The notes: generated by a model from the sequence alone, not told the origin. 37,929 bases of DNA from Rachicladosporium sp. CCFEE 5018 (GCA_002077045.2 KZ111151.1:318433-356361), one strand, 5' to 3'; positions 1-9,857 are shown, counted from the stretch's first letter. A program made the numbers and translations.

Positions 1-2
1 TT

Positions 3-1373
3 GCCATGTCTGGCCGACCTGGACCTGTGCTGGTAGATCTGCCAAAAGATGTCACTGGTGGCATCCTGAACCGACCGATTCCCATGACCTCGACCATTCC
101 CCCGCATCCCTCAGCAGCCACTCTCGCAGCACGCGACGTTGCCAGCAAGACACTCACCAACAGCATCCAGCGCACTGCCAACCTGATCAACATCGCCAAG
201 AAGCCGGTGATTTACGCCGGGCAAGGTGTCATGGGCCACCCCGATGGACCAAAGTTTCTTAAAGAGCTTTCCGAGAAAGCTCAGATCCCCGTCACCACCA
301 CCCTACAAGGTCTTGGTTGCTACGATGAGCTCGACTCGAAGTCTCTCCACATGCTCGGCATGCACGGCTCTGCCTTCGCGAACATGAGCATGCAGGAGGC
401 TGATCTAATCATTGCCCTTGGTGCGCGCTTCGACGATCGTATCACAGGTGCCGTATCCCGATTCGCCCCTGCAGCCCGTAAAGCCGCAGAGGAAGGCCGC
501 GGCGGTATCGTGCACTTCGACATCCTCCCCAAGAACATCAACAAGGTCGTTCAAGCCACCGAAGCCGTGGAAGGCGACCTGACTGCAAACCTCGAACGCC
601 TCCTCCCGCACGTGCACGCAGTGACTCCAGCTCAACGAAAAGAATGGTTCGACCAAATCGCCGCCTGGAAAGAGCGCTTCCCCTGGGCATACGCCAAAGA
701 GGAAACCCCAGACTCCCTGATAAAGCCGCAGACTGTCATCACAGCCCTCTCAGACATGACTGCCAATCGCAAAGACAGCACCATCATCGCTACAGGTGTT
801 GGCCAGCATCAGATGTGGGCCGCACAGCACTTCCGCTGGCGCGCACCACGCACCATGATCACCTCCGGCGGCTTGGGAACAATGGGCTACGGTCTTCCCG
901 CAGCCATTGGCGCCAAAGTTGCATCGCCGGAGAAGTTGGTAATCGACGTCGATGGTGATGCGTCTTTCTGCATGACCCTAACCGAACTTGGCACAGCAGC
1001 GGAGTTCAACATTGGCGTAAAGGTCCTCATCTTGAACAACGAGGAGCAGGGTATGGTCACGCAATGGCAGTCGCTGTTCTACCAAGATCGCTTCGCGCAC
1101 ACGCATCAGCGGAACCCGGATTTCGTGAAGCTTAGCGAGAGTATGCGCATCCCTGCACGGCGGACCTCGAAGTTGGAGACGCTTGAGGCTGACCTGAAGT
1201 GGTTGACTGAGGAGAGTGGAGAAGGTCCTGCACTGTTGGAGGTTGTGGTTGATCAGAAGGTGCCGGTGCTGCCTATGGTGCCTGGTGGGAGTGCGTTGCA
1301 TGAGTTCTTGGTCTATGATGAGGTTAAGGAGAAGGAGAGGAGGGCTAGGACGAGGGAGAGGAGTGGGCGGTAG
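3..1373 (+). CDS. ILV2: Acetolactate synthase catalytic subunit, 3' part (5' end outside window)
   Basis: Thiamine-diphosphate enzyme of mitochondria that condenses two pyruvates (or pyruvate plus 2-oxobutyrate), the first common step of valine, leucine and isoleucine synthesis. The frame is already open at base 3 and starts inside the conserved SGRPGPVLVDLPKD segment, so about 200 N-terminal residues (transit peptide and most of the PYR domain) lie upstream of the window. Visible are the central FAD-associated domain and the C-terminal ThDP domain, with the metal/ThDP motif around DGDASF (bases about 950-967) and its paired LNNEEQ. The QWQSLFYQDR segment holds the tryptophan of the herbicide pocket. 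The end, VPVLPMVPGGSALHEF, is typical of the family. It is intron-free in this part. The ATG at base 6 is internal, not a start. Confidence 0.96.
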   Translation, partial: AMSGRPGPVLVDLPKDVTGGILNRPIPMTSTIPPHPSAATLAARDVASKTLTNSIQRTANLINIAKKPVIYAGQGVMGHPDGPKFLKELSEKAQIPVTTTLQGLGCYDELDSKSLHMLGMHGSAFANMSMQEADLIIALGARFDDRITGAVSRFAPAARKAAEEGRGGIVHFDILPKNINKVVQATEAVEGDLTANLERLLPHVHAVTPAQRKEWFDQIAAWKERFPWAYAKEETPDSLIKPQTVITALSDMTANRKDSTIIATGVGQHQMWAAQHFRWRAPRTMITSGGLGTMGYGLPAAIGAKVASPEKLVIDVDGDASFCMTLTELGTAAEFNIGVKVLILNNEEQGMVTQWQSLFYQDRFAHTHQRNPDFVKLSESMRIPARRTSKLETLEADLKWLTEESGEGPALLEVVVDQKVPVLPMVPGGSALHEFLVYDEVKEKERRARTRERSGR

Positions 1374-2074
1374 TGATGCTCGGCATGTGTTGTGTGTATA
1401 GTATCATGGTGCGCGGGCGTTGTGGTGGATTGTGGGCTCGAGCTTTGGCAGCCAAAAGTTGGGAGGATACCTCGTGTCGATTACTTTAGCTGAAGCATCT
1501 CGAGACACCAAAAGCTACCGTGTCGTTCGTGTCCGAGCCTGTAACGGACTATCCATCGAGATCCAAATTACAAAGCTTGATTGCAGAGGGCCCATTCATC
1601 TTTGCAATAATTCACGAATGTCTCTCGTCACAGGCTCGCACATGTAGGTACCTCTGGCCAATCTCCGCTTTCGTGAACCAATGTCTGGACATTGATGATG
1701 CCACTACCTGTGACAGTAGTTGCAGCAATTTCGAGCCGTACTACTCCATCAACGAGAAGCAGAAACCGATGCAGTCTTGATCCGTAATTGGCAAACTCCG
1801 CTTAGCCTGCCTCTCTGAGGAGCGTATTCTTGCAGGTCTCTCTCCGTAACGCGCATCATGGAAGCTGGAAGCGTTCGGACCTCCTAAAAACTGATGGGAT
1901 TACACCAATCAAGCATCTAACCATGGAAGTCCTCGCGTGAGCGTCAACACGTGAGTGATCAAGAAGTGTTCATCTGGGTAGCACTTGAACACGCTACTAC
2001 ATCCATGTAATGTACACCATCATCTCCACCTCGCTCTCCACTTCTCGCACACCTCACAAAACGGTATGTCCGCT
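1374..2074. other. Intergenic, convergent ILV2 / ATP14
   Basis: About 700 bases between the stop of ILV2 and the stop of ATP14, which face each other. It should hold both 3' UTRs and polyadenylation signals. The short frames here have no recognisable protein, and I see no tRNA or repeat. Confidence 0.6.
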
Positions 2075-2558
2075 CTAGTGCTTCGCATGTGTCTCATCCT
2101 CCTCCGCCTCCTCGACAAACCAGTCCTCCTCAACTTTGCTCGCGCCGCCCTCAGCCTGTCCCTCGATCTCTGGCACCTGGCTCTCGTACGCCTTCAGCTC
2201 GCTCGCGATATCCGCTTCTTCGGGTGATGGCGGTGCTTTGGGGAGCGTGAACTCTTGCACGTGGCCCTTGGAGTCGGAGGGCTTGACGGGCGGCGAGCGG
2301 TAGGATTTCAGCTCGCGGAGGTAGAGGTCTTGGACTATGTCGGCTGTGATATCGAGTGTTAGGTCTTGGACTACGGCTACAACAACAACCGCTGTGTCGG
2401 CCTACCCTGGACTTGAGGTGTTGCGATGAAGGTCCGGCGGAGGAGGGGGGATTGTTGGCGCATTGCGCGGGCGAGGGGGAGGCGCTGTGGATTGTTAGCA
2501 GGGTTTCGTGCGATCAAGTAGAGAGACTTGCCGAAGCCCTCAGAGATTGTGCAAGCAT
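2075..2558 (-). CDS. ATP14: F1Fo ATP synthase subunit h, three exons
   Basis: Peripheral-stalk subunit of mitochondrial ATP synthase. Exons on the minus strand are 2558-2532, 2484-2406 and 2343-2075, giving 124 residues. Residues 1-30 are an Arg-rich, Ser/Leu-rich mitochondrial presequence. The mature start ADIVQDLYLRELKSY and the later FTLPKAPPSPEEADIASELK and EEDWF are hallmarks of fungal subunit h; the tail is acidic, as usual. Intron 2 (2405-2344, 62 nt) is GTAGGC...CTAAC...CACAG. Intron 1 (2531-2485, 47 nt) has a perfect TGCTAAC branch and CACAG acceptor, but only a GCAAGT donor keeps the frame; the nearby GT at 2527-2526 shifts it. That makes it a GC-AG intron. A simpler model starting at the ATG at 2463 would lose the first 16 residues of the presequence. 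Confidence 0.88.
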
Positions 2559-3382
2559 GATGGCGGTTGTTCGTCGAGCTGTGACTGTGCTAGCACGGAT
2601 AGCTCATCTTCAATGCCATCTCGTGGAGAGAGGTTCTGGTCAACGCACGGGCCTTATACGCGGCTCTTTCCGTTCCGGCTGCGGAAAGCGCAGCCTCGTG
2701 CCTTCCTTCAATTACGAAGCCAGCCTCGCGCCGTCGCCCTCACTCCTTCCACCTCCACCCATCTCCATCTTCCACCCTCTCATCGCCCGCTCGACATTGA
2801 CGCGACTGTCAGTGAATGCGTACACTTCTTACGAGCGCTTGATTGACGACCTTGCTTCTGCGAGACGGCTCACTGCAGCCCGACCACGGACACCTTTACT
2901 GGCTGCCAAAGGACGTCAAGCGCAGCGCTCAACCCAGCTTTGTAATCGTGATTTGATCAGGTCCTCTCCGGGGTTGGACTCAGTCGCCACAGCGTCTTTA
3001 CGTACGACCGCAACAGTCAAGCAAGTAGTGAACACACTGGTCAGAGGCTACAGGCGGCTGTAAATTCTCCTTCACCCTAGAGAGCCTCTCGTCACGGCTG
3101 CGTAGGCGCAAATAGACACTCGCGGCGTACATGGTATAAGCATAAGCCTGTTCAGCAATATTGAGAAAGCGGAAGGGAAGCACCCCCAGAACGCACCTTC
3201 CACCTGTCACCACGTTTGCTGCCTACGCAACCGCAACCACGTATTCTCCACTCTTTGTCCGCTCTTTCGCCAAAAACCATCACTTGCGCAAGACTGCGAA
3301 GGGCATCAAGAAAAGGGCCTCGAAACGGTTTGAGTATTCCCTTGAGAAGCTCGATTTCAAGCCTCGCAAGCCACTAGCCGCG
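2559..3382. promoter_or_regulatory. Divergent promoter region ATP14 / TFIIB
   Basis: About 820 bases between the divergent starts of ATP14 and TFIIB. It is pyrimidine-rich on the plus strand at about 2701-2775, as in many fungal core promoters. The frame of TFIIB stays open upstream to 3161, but that extension has no family similarity. No specific operator was recognised. Confidence 0.5.
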
Positions 3383-4528
3383 ATGGCGCAAGTGGCATCG
3401 CATTCGCCCGGCAATCCGACGGAAATGGCACCTCCGAAACAGCAAGATGAGGAGTGGCAGGAGAATCTGAACGTACGCATGATATGCAAGGATTGCCGTG
3501 AAGATCCGCCGAACATCTACGAGGACCATGCAAGTGGCGACATGATCTGTGCGAGCTGCGGCTTAGTCCTGGCCGCACGAGTCATCGATACAAGCTCAGA
3601 GTGGCGCACGTTTTCAAACGATGATCAGGGCAATGATGATCCATCTCGCGTGGGTGATGGTCCGAACGCGCTGTTGAATGGTGCTCAGCTCAACACTGGC
3701 ATCGCTTTCGAGGGCGGCGGTATCAAGAGCAAAGAGCTGCACCGAGCACAGAACAAGGCGAACCTGGACAAGGGGAATAAGGGGCTACTGCAGGCCTACA
3801 AACAGATCGGTGCCTTGTGTGATGGCTGGCAGTTGCCCAACAGCGTGTCGGATAGCGCCAAGCACATTTACAAGGAAGCCGATGAGAGCAAGATCTTCAA
3901 GTCCAAAAGTCAGGATGCCCTGATAGCTGGATGCGTCTTCCTTGCATGTCGACGCAACAATGTTCCGCGTTCGTTTCGCGAGGTGACGGAGTTGACAAAG
4001 GTCAGCAAGAAGGAGATCGGGCGTACGTTCAAGCAGCTCGAGCAACTTCTCATGAAGAATCAGAGGAATAAGGAGGGAGCTACATCTGTAGTCAGCGGTG
4101 GTGAGCCATCCCTTTCCCTTGCTGAAGTCCGTGAGATACTAATTTTGTGTGAAGGTGTCGTTGTTCGTGCCGACGAGTACACTGGATCAACGAGCGCGGA
4201 TCCAAGCGAGCTTTGTAATCGCTTTTGTAGCATGCTCGACATGAATCGTCGTACAACGACCGTCGCGACCGAATTGGCTTCAAAAATGAAATCTACTGGT
4301 GTTCTCGCCGGAAGATCACCCCTTTCCTCTGCAGCTGCGTGCATATTCATGGCAGGCCAGCTCATGGGCCAACCCAAAACCGCCAAGGAGATACAGGGGG
4401 TCGCTAAAGTCAGCGATTCAACGATACGCCAGGCTTATAAGCTCCTTTATATGGACAAAGAGAAGATCATCACTCAAGATATCATCGACAGAGGAGCCGA
4501 CGTCTCGAATTTGGTGAAGCCCGCATAG
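3383..4528 (+). CDS. SUA7: Transcription initiation factor IIB
   Basis: General RNA polymerase II factor that bridges TBP on the promoter to the polymerase. The start at 3383 (GCCGCGATGG context) is chosen because the N-terminal zinc ribbon begins soon after: Cys35-x2-Cys38-x17-Cys56-x2-Cys59. It is followed by the B-reader/linker (IDTSSEWRTFSND) and two cyclin repeats, about residues 125-220 and 250-345 of the unspliced reading (for example SELCNRFCSML and LAGRSPLSSAAACIFMA). Unspliced it is 381 residues; yeast has 345. Bases 4101-4154 have the look of a 54-nt intron (GTGAGC donor, ATACTAAT branch, GAAG acceptor), a multiple of three with no stop. Removing it deletes 18 residues absent from the family as I recall it and gives 363 residues. 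Confidence 0.95.
   Translation: MAQVASHSPGNPTEMAPPKQQDEEWQENLNVRMICKDCREDPPNIYEDHASGDMICASCGLVLAARVIDTSSEWRTFSNDDQGNDDPSRVGDGPNALLNGAQLNTGIAFEGGGIKSKELHRAQNKANLDKGNKGLLQAYKQIGALCDGWQLPNSVSDSAKHIYKEADESKIFKSKSQDALIAGCVFLACRRNNVPRSFREVTELTKVSKKEIGRTFKQLEQLLMKNQRNKEGATSVVSGGEPSLSLAEVREILILCEGVVVRADEYTGSTSADPSELCNRFCSMLDMNRRTTTVATELASKMKSTGVLAGRSPLSSAAACIFMAGQLMGQPKTAKEIQGVAKVSDSTIRQAYKLLYMDKEKIITQDIIDRGADVSNLVKPA
4101..4154 (+). other. Probable in-frame (exonic) intron of the TFIIB gene
   Basis: GTGAGC donor, ATACTAAT branch-like site and GAAG acceptor enclose 54 nt that can be read through without a stop. It lies in the linker between the two cyclin repeats, where the extra residues disrupt the family pattern. 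Splicing joins Gly-Gly to Val-Val-Val-Arg in frame. The acceptor (AAG rather than CAG/TAG) is slightly unusual. Confidence 0.65.
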
Positions 4529-5454
4529 GCTTTCTCCGGGGATTTGGACGGTCGGAAATGGTGCTATATGCTCAGCTGCGACAGTGGTCTCGGAGACAGC
4601 TGTGTCTGTGAGAGTCGATAATGAGTGTGATCTCTCTCACCGACTCCGACAGGGAATCTCATTGCTGCGGGTACCGTTACCATAGCATAGGACTGTTCGG
4701 AGTTTTGGAAAGAGCGGAGCTACATTGGCATGTTTTCTGCGAATGGGATGGCGGCTTGCGTTTCGCAGTATACCCAAGATTGACATGACAGACAGAGATT
4801 CGGCGGCAAAAAAGCAGGTGCATGATGGCATGGTAGACTATGGTAGCAGTACATACTTTGTACCTGTTGCCCAAATCACAACACGCAGAGGTCGTTTCTC
4901 CGAATTCTCGAATGCTGGCAAGTGGTCATATGAGGCCACTTGCCACAGCGAAACGGTGCAGTGTTGCTCTTTGGAGAGTCTCGAAGGCGGGGCGAGCAAG
5001 GAGCAGATGTCCAATCTCTCCTCCGCACTGCATTACAAGTATCGAGTCGTAGGTCATATGGTAGGAGCATAGGAGCACTCCAAACTTTTGTGAGACAGAA
5101 GCCCGAGATTCCTTCAACTGCTCGCCTCGCCTTTGATTACACCTGTAAGCTGATCACGTGAACGAAGTCGTGCCTGCCTTATTCGATACCGAGGCTTCGC
5201 GTGCGATGACGAAAACGCCCTATCTTCCACAACTGCATCCATCAATATCAGATCTCGCATACCGGATGATACAGGTGCCGAGGATCAGATGCATGTCATG
5301 TCTAGCTCGTATCGAGGTAAACGTCCGAGTAGTTCATTGAAGCAACTAAGTCCTTTCTTTTCAGCGCTTTTACTCTTATTAGCAAGCTTCTGCACTGTTC
5401 TCCGATACAATCTGCCATAGAGCAGGTGTACTCTGATTGTACGCGGTACCTACC
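4529..5454. other. Intergenic, TFIIB to esterase
   Basis: About 925 bases holding the TFIIB 3' UTR and the esterase promoter. It contains only short frames in several phases with no recognisable product. No tRNA, repeat or mobile element was seen. Confidence 0.5.
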
Positions 5455-6915
5455 ATGGACCTCGCCGCTGTCAAACTGCTCGCGCCCCAGATTCCCTCTT
5501 TAGCGAATACAGCGGTATGGCACACCTTTGGCATGACGCCGAACGGCGACAAATGGGATCTGCGAACGACCCTCACGGTCCAAGTCCTGCGGTCATTCAT
5601 GAGCGGCGGCGGGAAGAATCCTTCGTCTATCGGCAAGGTCCAGGCCGCCACATTGAAAGATCCTGGCGTGAAGGGCAAGACATGGGTCGCTAGAGCTACG
5701 ATCCCTGCGCCTAAGGAAAGCGAAGAGGGGCTTCGGGAGGCCGTTTTTGGGGCAGTTGACGCTATGGCGGAGGGGGAAGTGCAGTATACAAAGCCGGGTC
5801 TAGTCGATACAGAGGTCGAGTGGACTGGATATCGTAGCGAGGCTGGAGCAAACGAGGTCATGCCGGATATCAGCGAACAGGAGAGGTACGCGAAGCTCAT
5901 GGCCGAGCCCACACGGACGAGCGATACCACTGTCCTGTACTTCCATGGCGGAGCGTACTATCTTTGCGACCCAGCCTCGCATCGGGCAGTCACTTCTCGC
6001 CTAGCGAAGGAGTGCAACGGCCGAGTCTGCAGTGTGCGTTACCGACTTGCACCACAAGCAGCCTTCCCTGCACAGCTACTGGACGCCCTGATGGTCTACC
6101 TGTCGCTCATCCACCCCCCTCCAGGTTCTCTCCACACGGCTATCCCAGCCTCCCAAATAGTGTTTGGCGGCGACTCAGCAGGCGGCAACCTCGTATTCGC
6201 CCTACTCCAGCTCCTCCTGCAACTCCACCGCAGCTCTGCTAAACCCCAAGTCCTCTTTCATGGCCGCAAAGTCGATGTCCCTCTTCCTGCAGGCGCGTCC
6301 GCGAACTCAGGCTGGTTTGACATCGCGCGCGCTATGCCGTCGATAGCCACAAATACCAAATACGATTATCTCCCGCCCGTAAATCAAGATGATACGCTCT
6401 CTCGATTTCCAGCCGATAATGTCTGGCCCACGAGTCCGCCACGAGGAGATCTTTTCTGCGATCTCAGTCTCCTCGACCATCCCCTTGTCTCACCCTTGCT
6501 AGCTGCGGACTGGTCAGGCAGCCCACCATTGTGGTTCGTCACGGGAGAGGAGTGCCTCACGGACGAAGACACTGTCGTCGCTGCGCGCGCTGCAAAGCAA
6601 GGCGTGCAAGTCTGGTGGGAGCAGTATGAAGCTATGCCGCATTGCTTCGGTATGCTGATTCCAATGCTCGCGAACTCTGGCAGATGTATGAGGAGCTGGG
6701 GAGAGTTTTGTCGAAAGGCCGTCGAGGCGCCTAGGGAGGTGCAGACAAAGGGGGTGTGGGTGAGTGCGAAGGGCGGTGTTGAGAAGGAGGTCAAGGTACA
6801 AGACGTGGCGACTGTGGAGGATGAGGAGGTGAGACGGTTGGTGAAGGACGCGAAAGAGAGGAGGCTGAGGGGTTGGGAGAAGGAGGGGAAGGGGATGCCG
6901 AAGCCGGCGTTGTAG
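5455..6915 (+). CDS. Alpha/beta-hydrolase, HSL-type esterase/lipase
   Basis: Serine hydrolase of the hormone-sensitive-lipase (bacterial family IV-like) group, expected to cleave carboxyl esters of small or medium acyl chains. The start at 5455 (CTACCATGG context) is preferred to an ATG six codons upstream; it gives 486 residues. Oxyanion-hole motif HGGAY starts at His164. Nucleophile Ser241 lies in GGDSAGG. The acid is probably an Asp in the GEECLTDED segment and the histidine is in MPHCFGML. It has an N-terminal extension of about 150 residues before the HGG motif and a charged Lys/Glu-rich tail after the catalytic core. No signal peptide is evident, so a cytosolic enzyme is likely. No intron is needed. 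It stands alone and its substrate cannot be inferred. Confidence 0.88.
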   Translation: MDLAAVKLLAPQIPSLANTAVWHTFGMTPNGDKWDLRTTLTVQVLRSFMSGGGKNPSSIGKVQAATLKDPGVKGKTWVARATIPAPKESEEGLREAVFGAVDAMAEGEVQYTKPGLVDTEVEWTGYRSEAGANEVMPDISEQERYAKLMAEPTRTSDTTVLYFHGGAYYLCDPASHRAVTSRLAKECNGRVCSVRYRLAPQAAFPAQLLDALMVYLSLIHPPPGSLHTAIPASQIVFGGDSAGGNLVFALLQLLLQLHRSSAKPQVLFHGRKVDVPLPAGASANSGWFDIARAMPSIATNTKYDYLPPVNQDDTLSRFPADNVWPTSPPRGDLFCDLSLLDHPLVSPLLAADWSGSPPLWFVTGEECLTDEDTVVAARAAKQGVQVWWEQYEAMPHCFGMLIPMLANSGRCMRSWGEFCRKAVEAPREVQTKGVWVSAKGGVEKEVKVQDVATVEDEEVRRLVKDAKERRLRGWEKEGKGMPKPAL

Positions 6916-7259
6916 AACATACATGTGTTTCATAGAGATGTCCACGGTAGCAGTAGGATAATAACTATCGCTTGCGAACAGAGTCACAGTTCCAATGCCA
7001 TCTACATAGTGAATCGAAAGGTTGATGAGGCATAGACCGTCTAGTTGGAACTATCTCTAAATGCCATGCTGCACAGGAAAACGCAAGTCGACCACTTTCA
7101 TGTAAACATCAATGCATTTCAGATCACGGAGCCTCATTTATGTCTTGCACTGTACATGCGTGGTGAAATGCTGAGAAAAATTGAATGATATCGCTGAAAT
7201 TCGTTTTGTCATTATCTTGGCTCATATCTTATACGATCGATGCAAGACGATATCACGCT
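6916..7259. other. Intergenic, convergent esterase / CHZ-like gene
   Basis: About 340 bases between two facing stop codons, AT-richer than the flanking genes. It presumably carries both 3' UTRs. Nothing else was recognised. Confidence 0.5.
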
Positions 7260-7673
7260 CTAGGTGGCTGCACCACGGCTAGTGCCATCCTCTGGGCCTG
7301 GAAGACCCTCCTCGTCACCGGGCTCCCTGTGAACGTGTCAGCTACTGTTCAATGCTCCAACGACGATATGTGCGTGCGACGTACTGGTAAGTGCCAGCGG
7401 GCTTTGCGCCACGGGTACGGCTACCGTCGATGATGTTGCTGGTGTCAATCGCCTCCTTGTCGTCCTTCTCTACGGTCGAAGTCAGCATGTGTAATGATTG
7501 AAGTAGTCGACGACCGGGCGCGTACCAAGCTGAGCATCCGTGTCAGCGGTCGCGGGATCAATGGGGTCTTCCACGGGCGCCGTGTCGGACTGGACGGGCA
7601 TATGTAGGTGCTGGCCAGTGCGGGACTTGTAGTCGTCGTCGACGGGTGTCTCAAATGAGTCTTGGGCGGACAT
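7260..7673 (-). CDS. CHZ-motif histone chaperone-like small protein, three exons
   Basis: Predicted 99-residue acidic protein with exons 7673-7526, 7469-7385 and 7326-7260. The introns are 56 and 58 nt with GTACGC...TAG and GTACGT...CACAG ends, and all phases close. The core EAIDTSNIIDGSRTRG matches the conserved CHZ motif of yeast Chz1, the chaperone that hands H2A.Z-H2B dimers to the SWR1 remodeller. It is preceded by an acidic Asp/Glu-rich stretch (QSDTAPVEDPIDPATAD) and followed by EPGDEEGLP, a pattern I recall from many short fungal proteins carrying this domain. The protein is shorter than Chz1 (153 residues), so it may be a CHZ-domain relative rather than the direct ortholog. A nuclear location is inferred, not seen. 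Confidence 0.78.
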
Positions 7674-9074
7674 GTTTGCTGGTATGTTGATGATTTGTAG
7701 GTTGAGTATAGATGATGCTGATCTGATTTCCTATGGCGACGGTTGATGCAATAATCAGATCTGGACTGCAGCGGGGTTCATGGACTAAATGCCATTCTGT
7801 TGGCCCACCACTCGCCACGTCTGGTCCACTTCGATGCGCCGGGGACCTGCGTCACCGCGACCTAGTGCAGAGTATGTCATGTTGATGTCAGGCAGTGTTG
7901 CCATGCGCTGCTAGTCAAGGGATCTTCATAGACTACTCGGCCGCTATATCGCGATCTGGGGCAGAAGCCCACGATCTGGCGTGAGATCTGTATGCCGGTA
8001 GCTGCTCCCCGAACGCACATGCTGGGGCTGATAGTGGCATCACGCTAGGATTGGTAGCATATGATGCCGCCGCCATGGTGATCAGCGACGGCTGGTACCA
8101 CCAACATCGCGACTGCATGTGGCACGGTTCATGCTAAGGCTCGGGGCGTGAGAAATGTGAGGTCACCATGTGCGAGATCTTGATGCTAATGCAGGTGTAA
8201 AGTCTAAAACGAGATCTAGCCGGGGTAAAGCGGGTAACAGATCTGATATGCATGCACTTTAGTGACGTTCTCATCTCGCGTTCGTCGCGTGAGTGCATTA
8301 GTGCATTTAGAGATGCGATTGCATGGTTTCCGATGCCAAACATGAGGCATGGTGATGCAGTGGTGACGCGTGTAGATGACCTCGGCGTTGATAGACGCGC
8401 CGGACTTGCTCGTGCGCAGAGAAATTCGAGGTGCCTCTTATCTGACAGTGCCGTAGGCGGCCACCGGCGAGTTGCTCATACTTGTGTGACAGCAAGGATG
8501 GCTGTCGCGTATCGCAGAAACGACAACACATTGTGCAACAGCTCGGCCGGTGACTGCAGGAAGCAAGCTCTCGGACATCGATGATCGCACGCGACAAGCC
8601 AGCATTCAGCGCACAGAACCGCCTTTGCCATCGTGAGCATGTTACGACCGTAGCCCGCTGTCACTGGCTGGCGTTCGATCGCCAGTGTACTTGTCCGACT
8701 TCCTGGACGTCCAGTATAAATAAGAGGCTGCCATTGCGACGGGCGCCGGCGCCGGCGCTGGATGAGCGAGTGTCACTGAACGATATCAGAGATCTGCTTG
8801 CAGAGTTGCGACTGAGTCGCTACTTCGACAAGGCAGCGATATCTTCGGAGTGGAAGAGGTAGCTCTTAGATCTCTAGGGACTTACAGACTGCTGTCGGAT
8901 CCAGGCATTGATGACGATTGCTAGTGTCAAGAAACACAAGGGTCAGTGAGGTCCGCCGGGCGATATCAGGGTACACCACTCGATCGCGCGGATAGGTGCT
9001 GTCAAAGCCTATAGACGGATCAAGCGCGCTGCGAACGATGTAGTGCCAACAATCGTAATGATGCGCTGTAAACT
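7674..9074. other. Long gene-poor intergenic region
   Basis: About 1.4 kb between the start of the CHZ-like gene and the stop of SNF8. Frames up to about 110 codons exist on both strands but none resembles a known protein or has good splice-linked partners. The region has seven AGATCT hexamers, a TATAAATA box at 8715-8722 with no convincing gene after it, and a GGCGCC-repeat patch near 8738-8758. No tRNA or transposon signature was found. Confidence 0.45.
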
Positions 9075-9857
9075 TCACCCATCATGCATTGCAGCCGGAC
9101 TCCAGTACTCAGTTTCGTCCGCTTGCGAGTCAACCCAGACTAGACTATCAGCCACCAGATCGTCAATGACCGCGATTGCTCTTGCCCGCTCCCATCCAAG
9201 ATTAGCTTGCAACATCGATACCGTAACGTGGCCGAGGATTTGCATCACTTCCATCACGGTAGACTGATCCAGATTAAGCTCCTTTGGCACGGATCGAATG
9301 AATCTGCTAGACCCCAGAGGCACGATCTTGAATCCACCTCCAAGTGGCACAAGTGACTCCAGAGCCCGCTCAATATCATCGTCTGTGACATCAATACCGC
9401 CACCAATGATGCCTCGTCCCTTTTCAATGCGTTTACGCATCTCAGAGACTGCGATCATGCCGCCGTTCTCGGCCCTCGTCTCGCGGCAGACCTCAACAAC
9501 GCGCACTGCAAGCTCGAAGTAGAAGTCGTTGACACTACTGCCCAGCAGCTTCGCCCAGACGCTGCCAGTCTTCCCACTGGTTCCAGCTGAGCCTTTGACA
9601 TTGCTGCCTGCCAGAGGGTCTACGCCGATAGCATGACACATGCGTGCAAACTCAGCACGGAGTTGAGGGTTCTGGCGAATGTCCTTGGCATGCGTGAGAC
9701 TGAAGTTGTGCAACGCTGCTTGAAAGACTGAAAGCTGGTTTGCAAGAGCCTCTGCATGGTTTGACCGTAGTGTTTGCCCGTGGCGAGCATACTGGTCTGC
9801 ACTGATGGCTGAATTGGAGAACGCACTCATGCCAACGCCGCGCCGGTTGGAGGCCAT
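9075..9857 (-). CDS. SNF8: ESCRT-II subunit SNF8 (VPS22/EAP30)
   Basis: Core subunit of ESCRT-II, which with Vps25 and Vps36 recruits ESCRT-III to sort ubiquitinated membrane proteins into multivesicular endosomes. Single exon of 260 residues (yeast 233, human 258). The start ASNRRGVGMSAF fits the family's Arg/Gly N-terminus. It is followed by an N-terminal helical region (LANQLSVFQAALHNFSLTHAKDIRQNP) and two winged-helix domains: FARMCHAIGVDPL, FYFELAVRVVEVCRETRAENGG, then GGGFKIVPLGSSRFIRSVP and LGWERARAIAVIDDLVADSLVWVD. It is divergent from RPL7 with about 240 bp between the starts. Confidence 0.95.
   Translation of the reverse strand: MASNRRGVGMSAFSNSAISADQYARHGQTLRSNHAEALANQLSVFQAALHNFSLTHAKDIRQNPQLRAEFARMCHAIGVDPLAGSNVKGSAGTSGKTGSVWAKLLGSSVNDFYFELAVRVVEVCRETRAENGGMIAVSEMRKRIEKGRGIIGGGIDVTDDDIERALESLVPLGGGFKIVPLGSSRFIRSVPKELNLDQSTVMEVMQILGHVTVSMLQANLGWERARAIAVIDDLVADSLVWVDSQADETEYWSPAAMHDG

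Noticed and set aside
3161..3382. 74-codon N-terminal extension of TFIIB
   Set aside because: The zinc ribbon normally lies near the N-terminus, and the ATG at 3383 has good context. The extension is basic and unlike any TFIIB.
5379..5930. 183-codon minus frame opposite the esterase start
   Set aside because: It is a shadow of the esterase coding sequence with no recognisable protein features.
8581..8862. 93-codon plus frame after which a TATA box and GC repeats appear
   Set aside because: The TATAAATA at 8715 falls inside the frame rather than before it, and there is no recognisable domain or partner exon.
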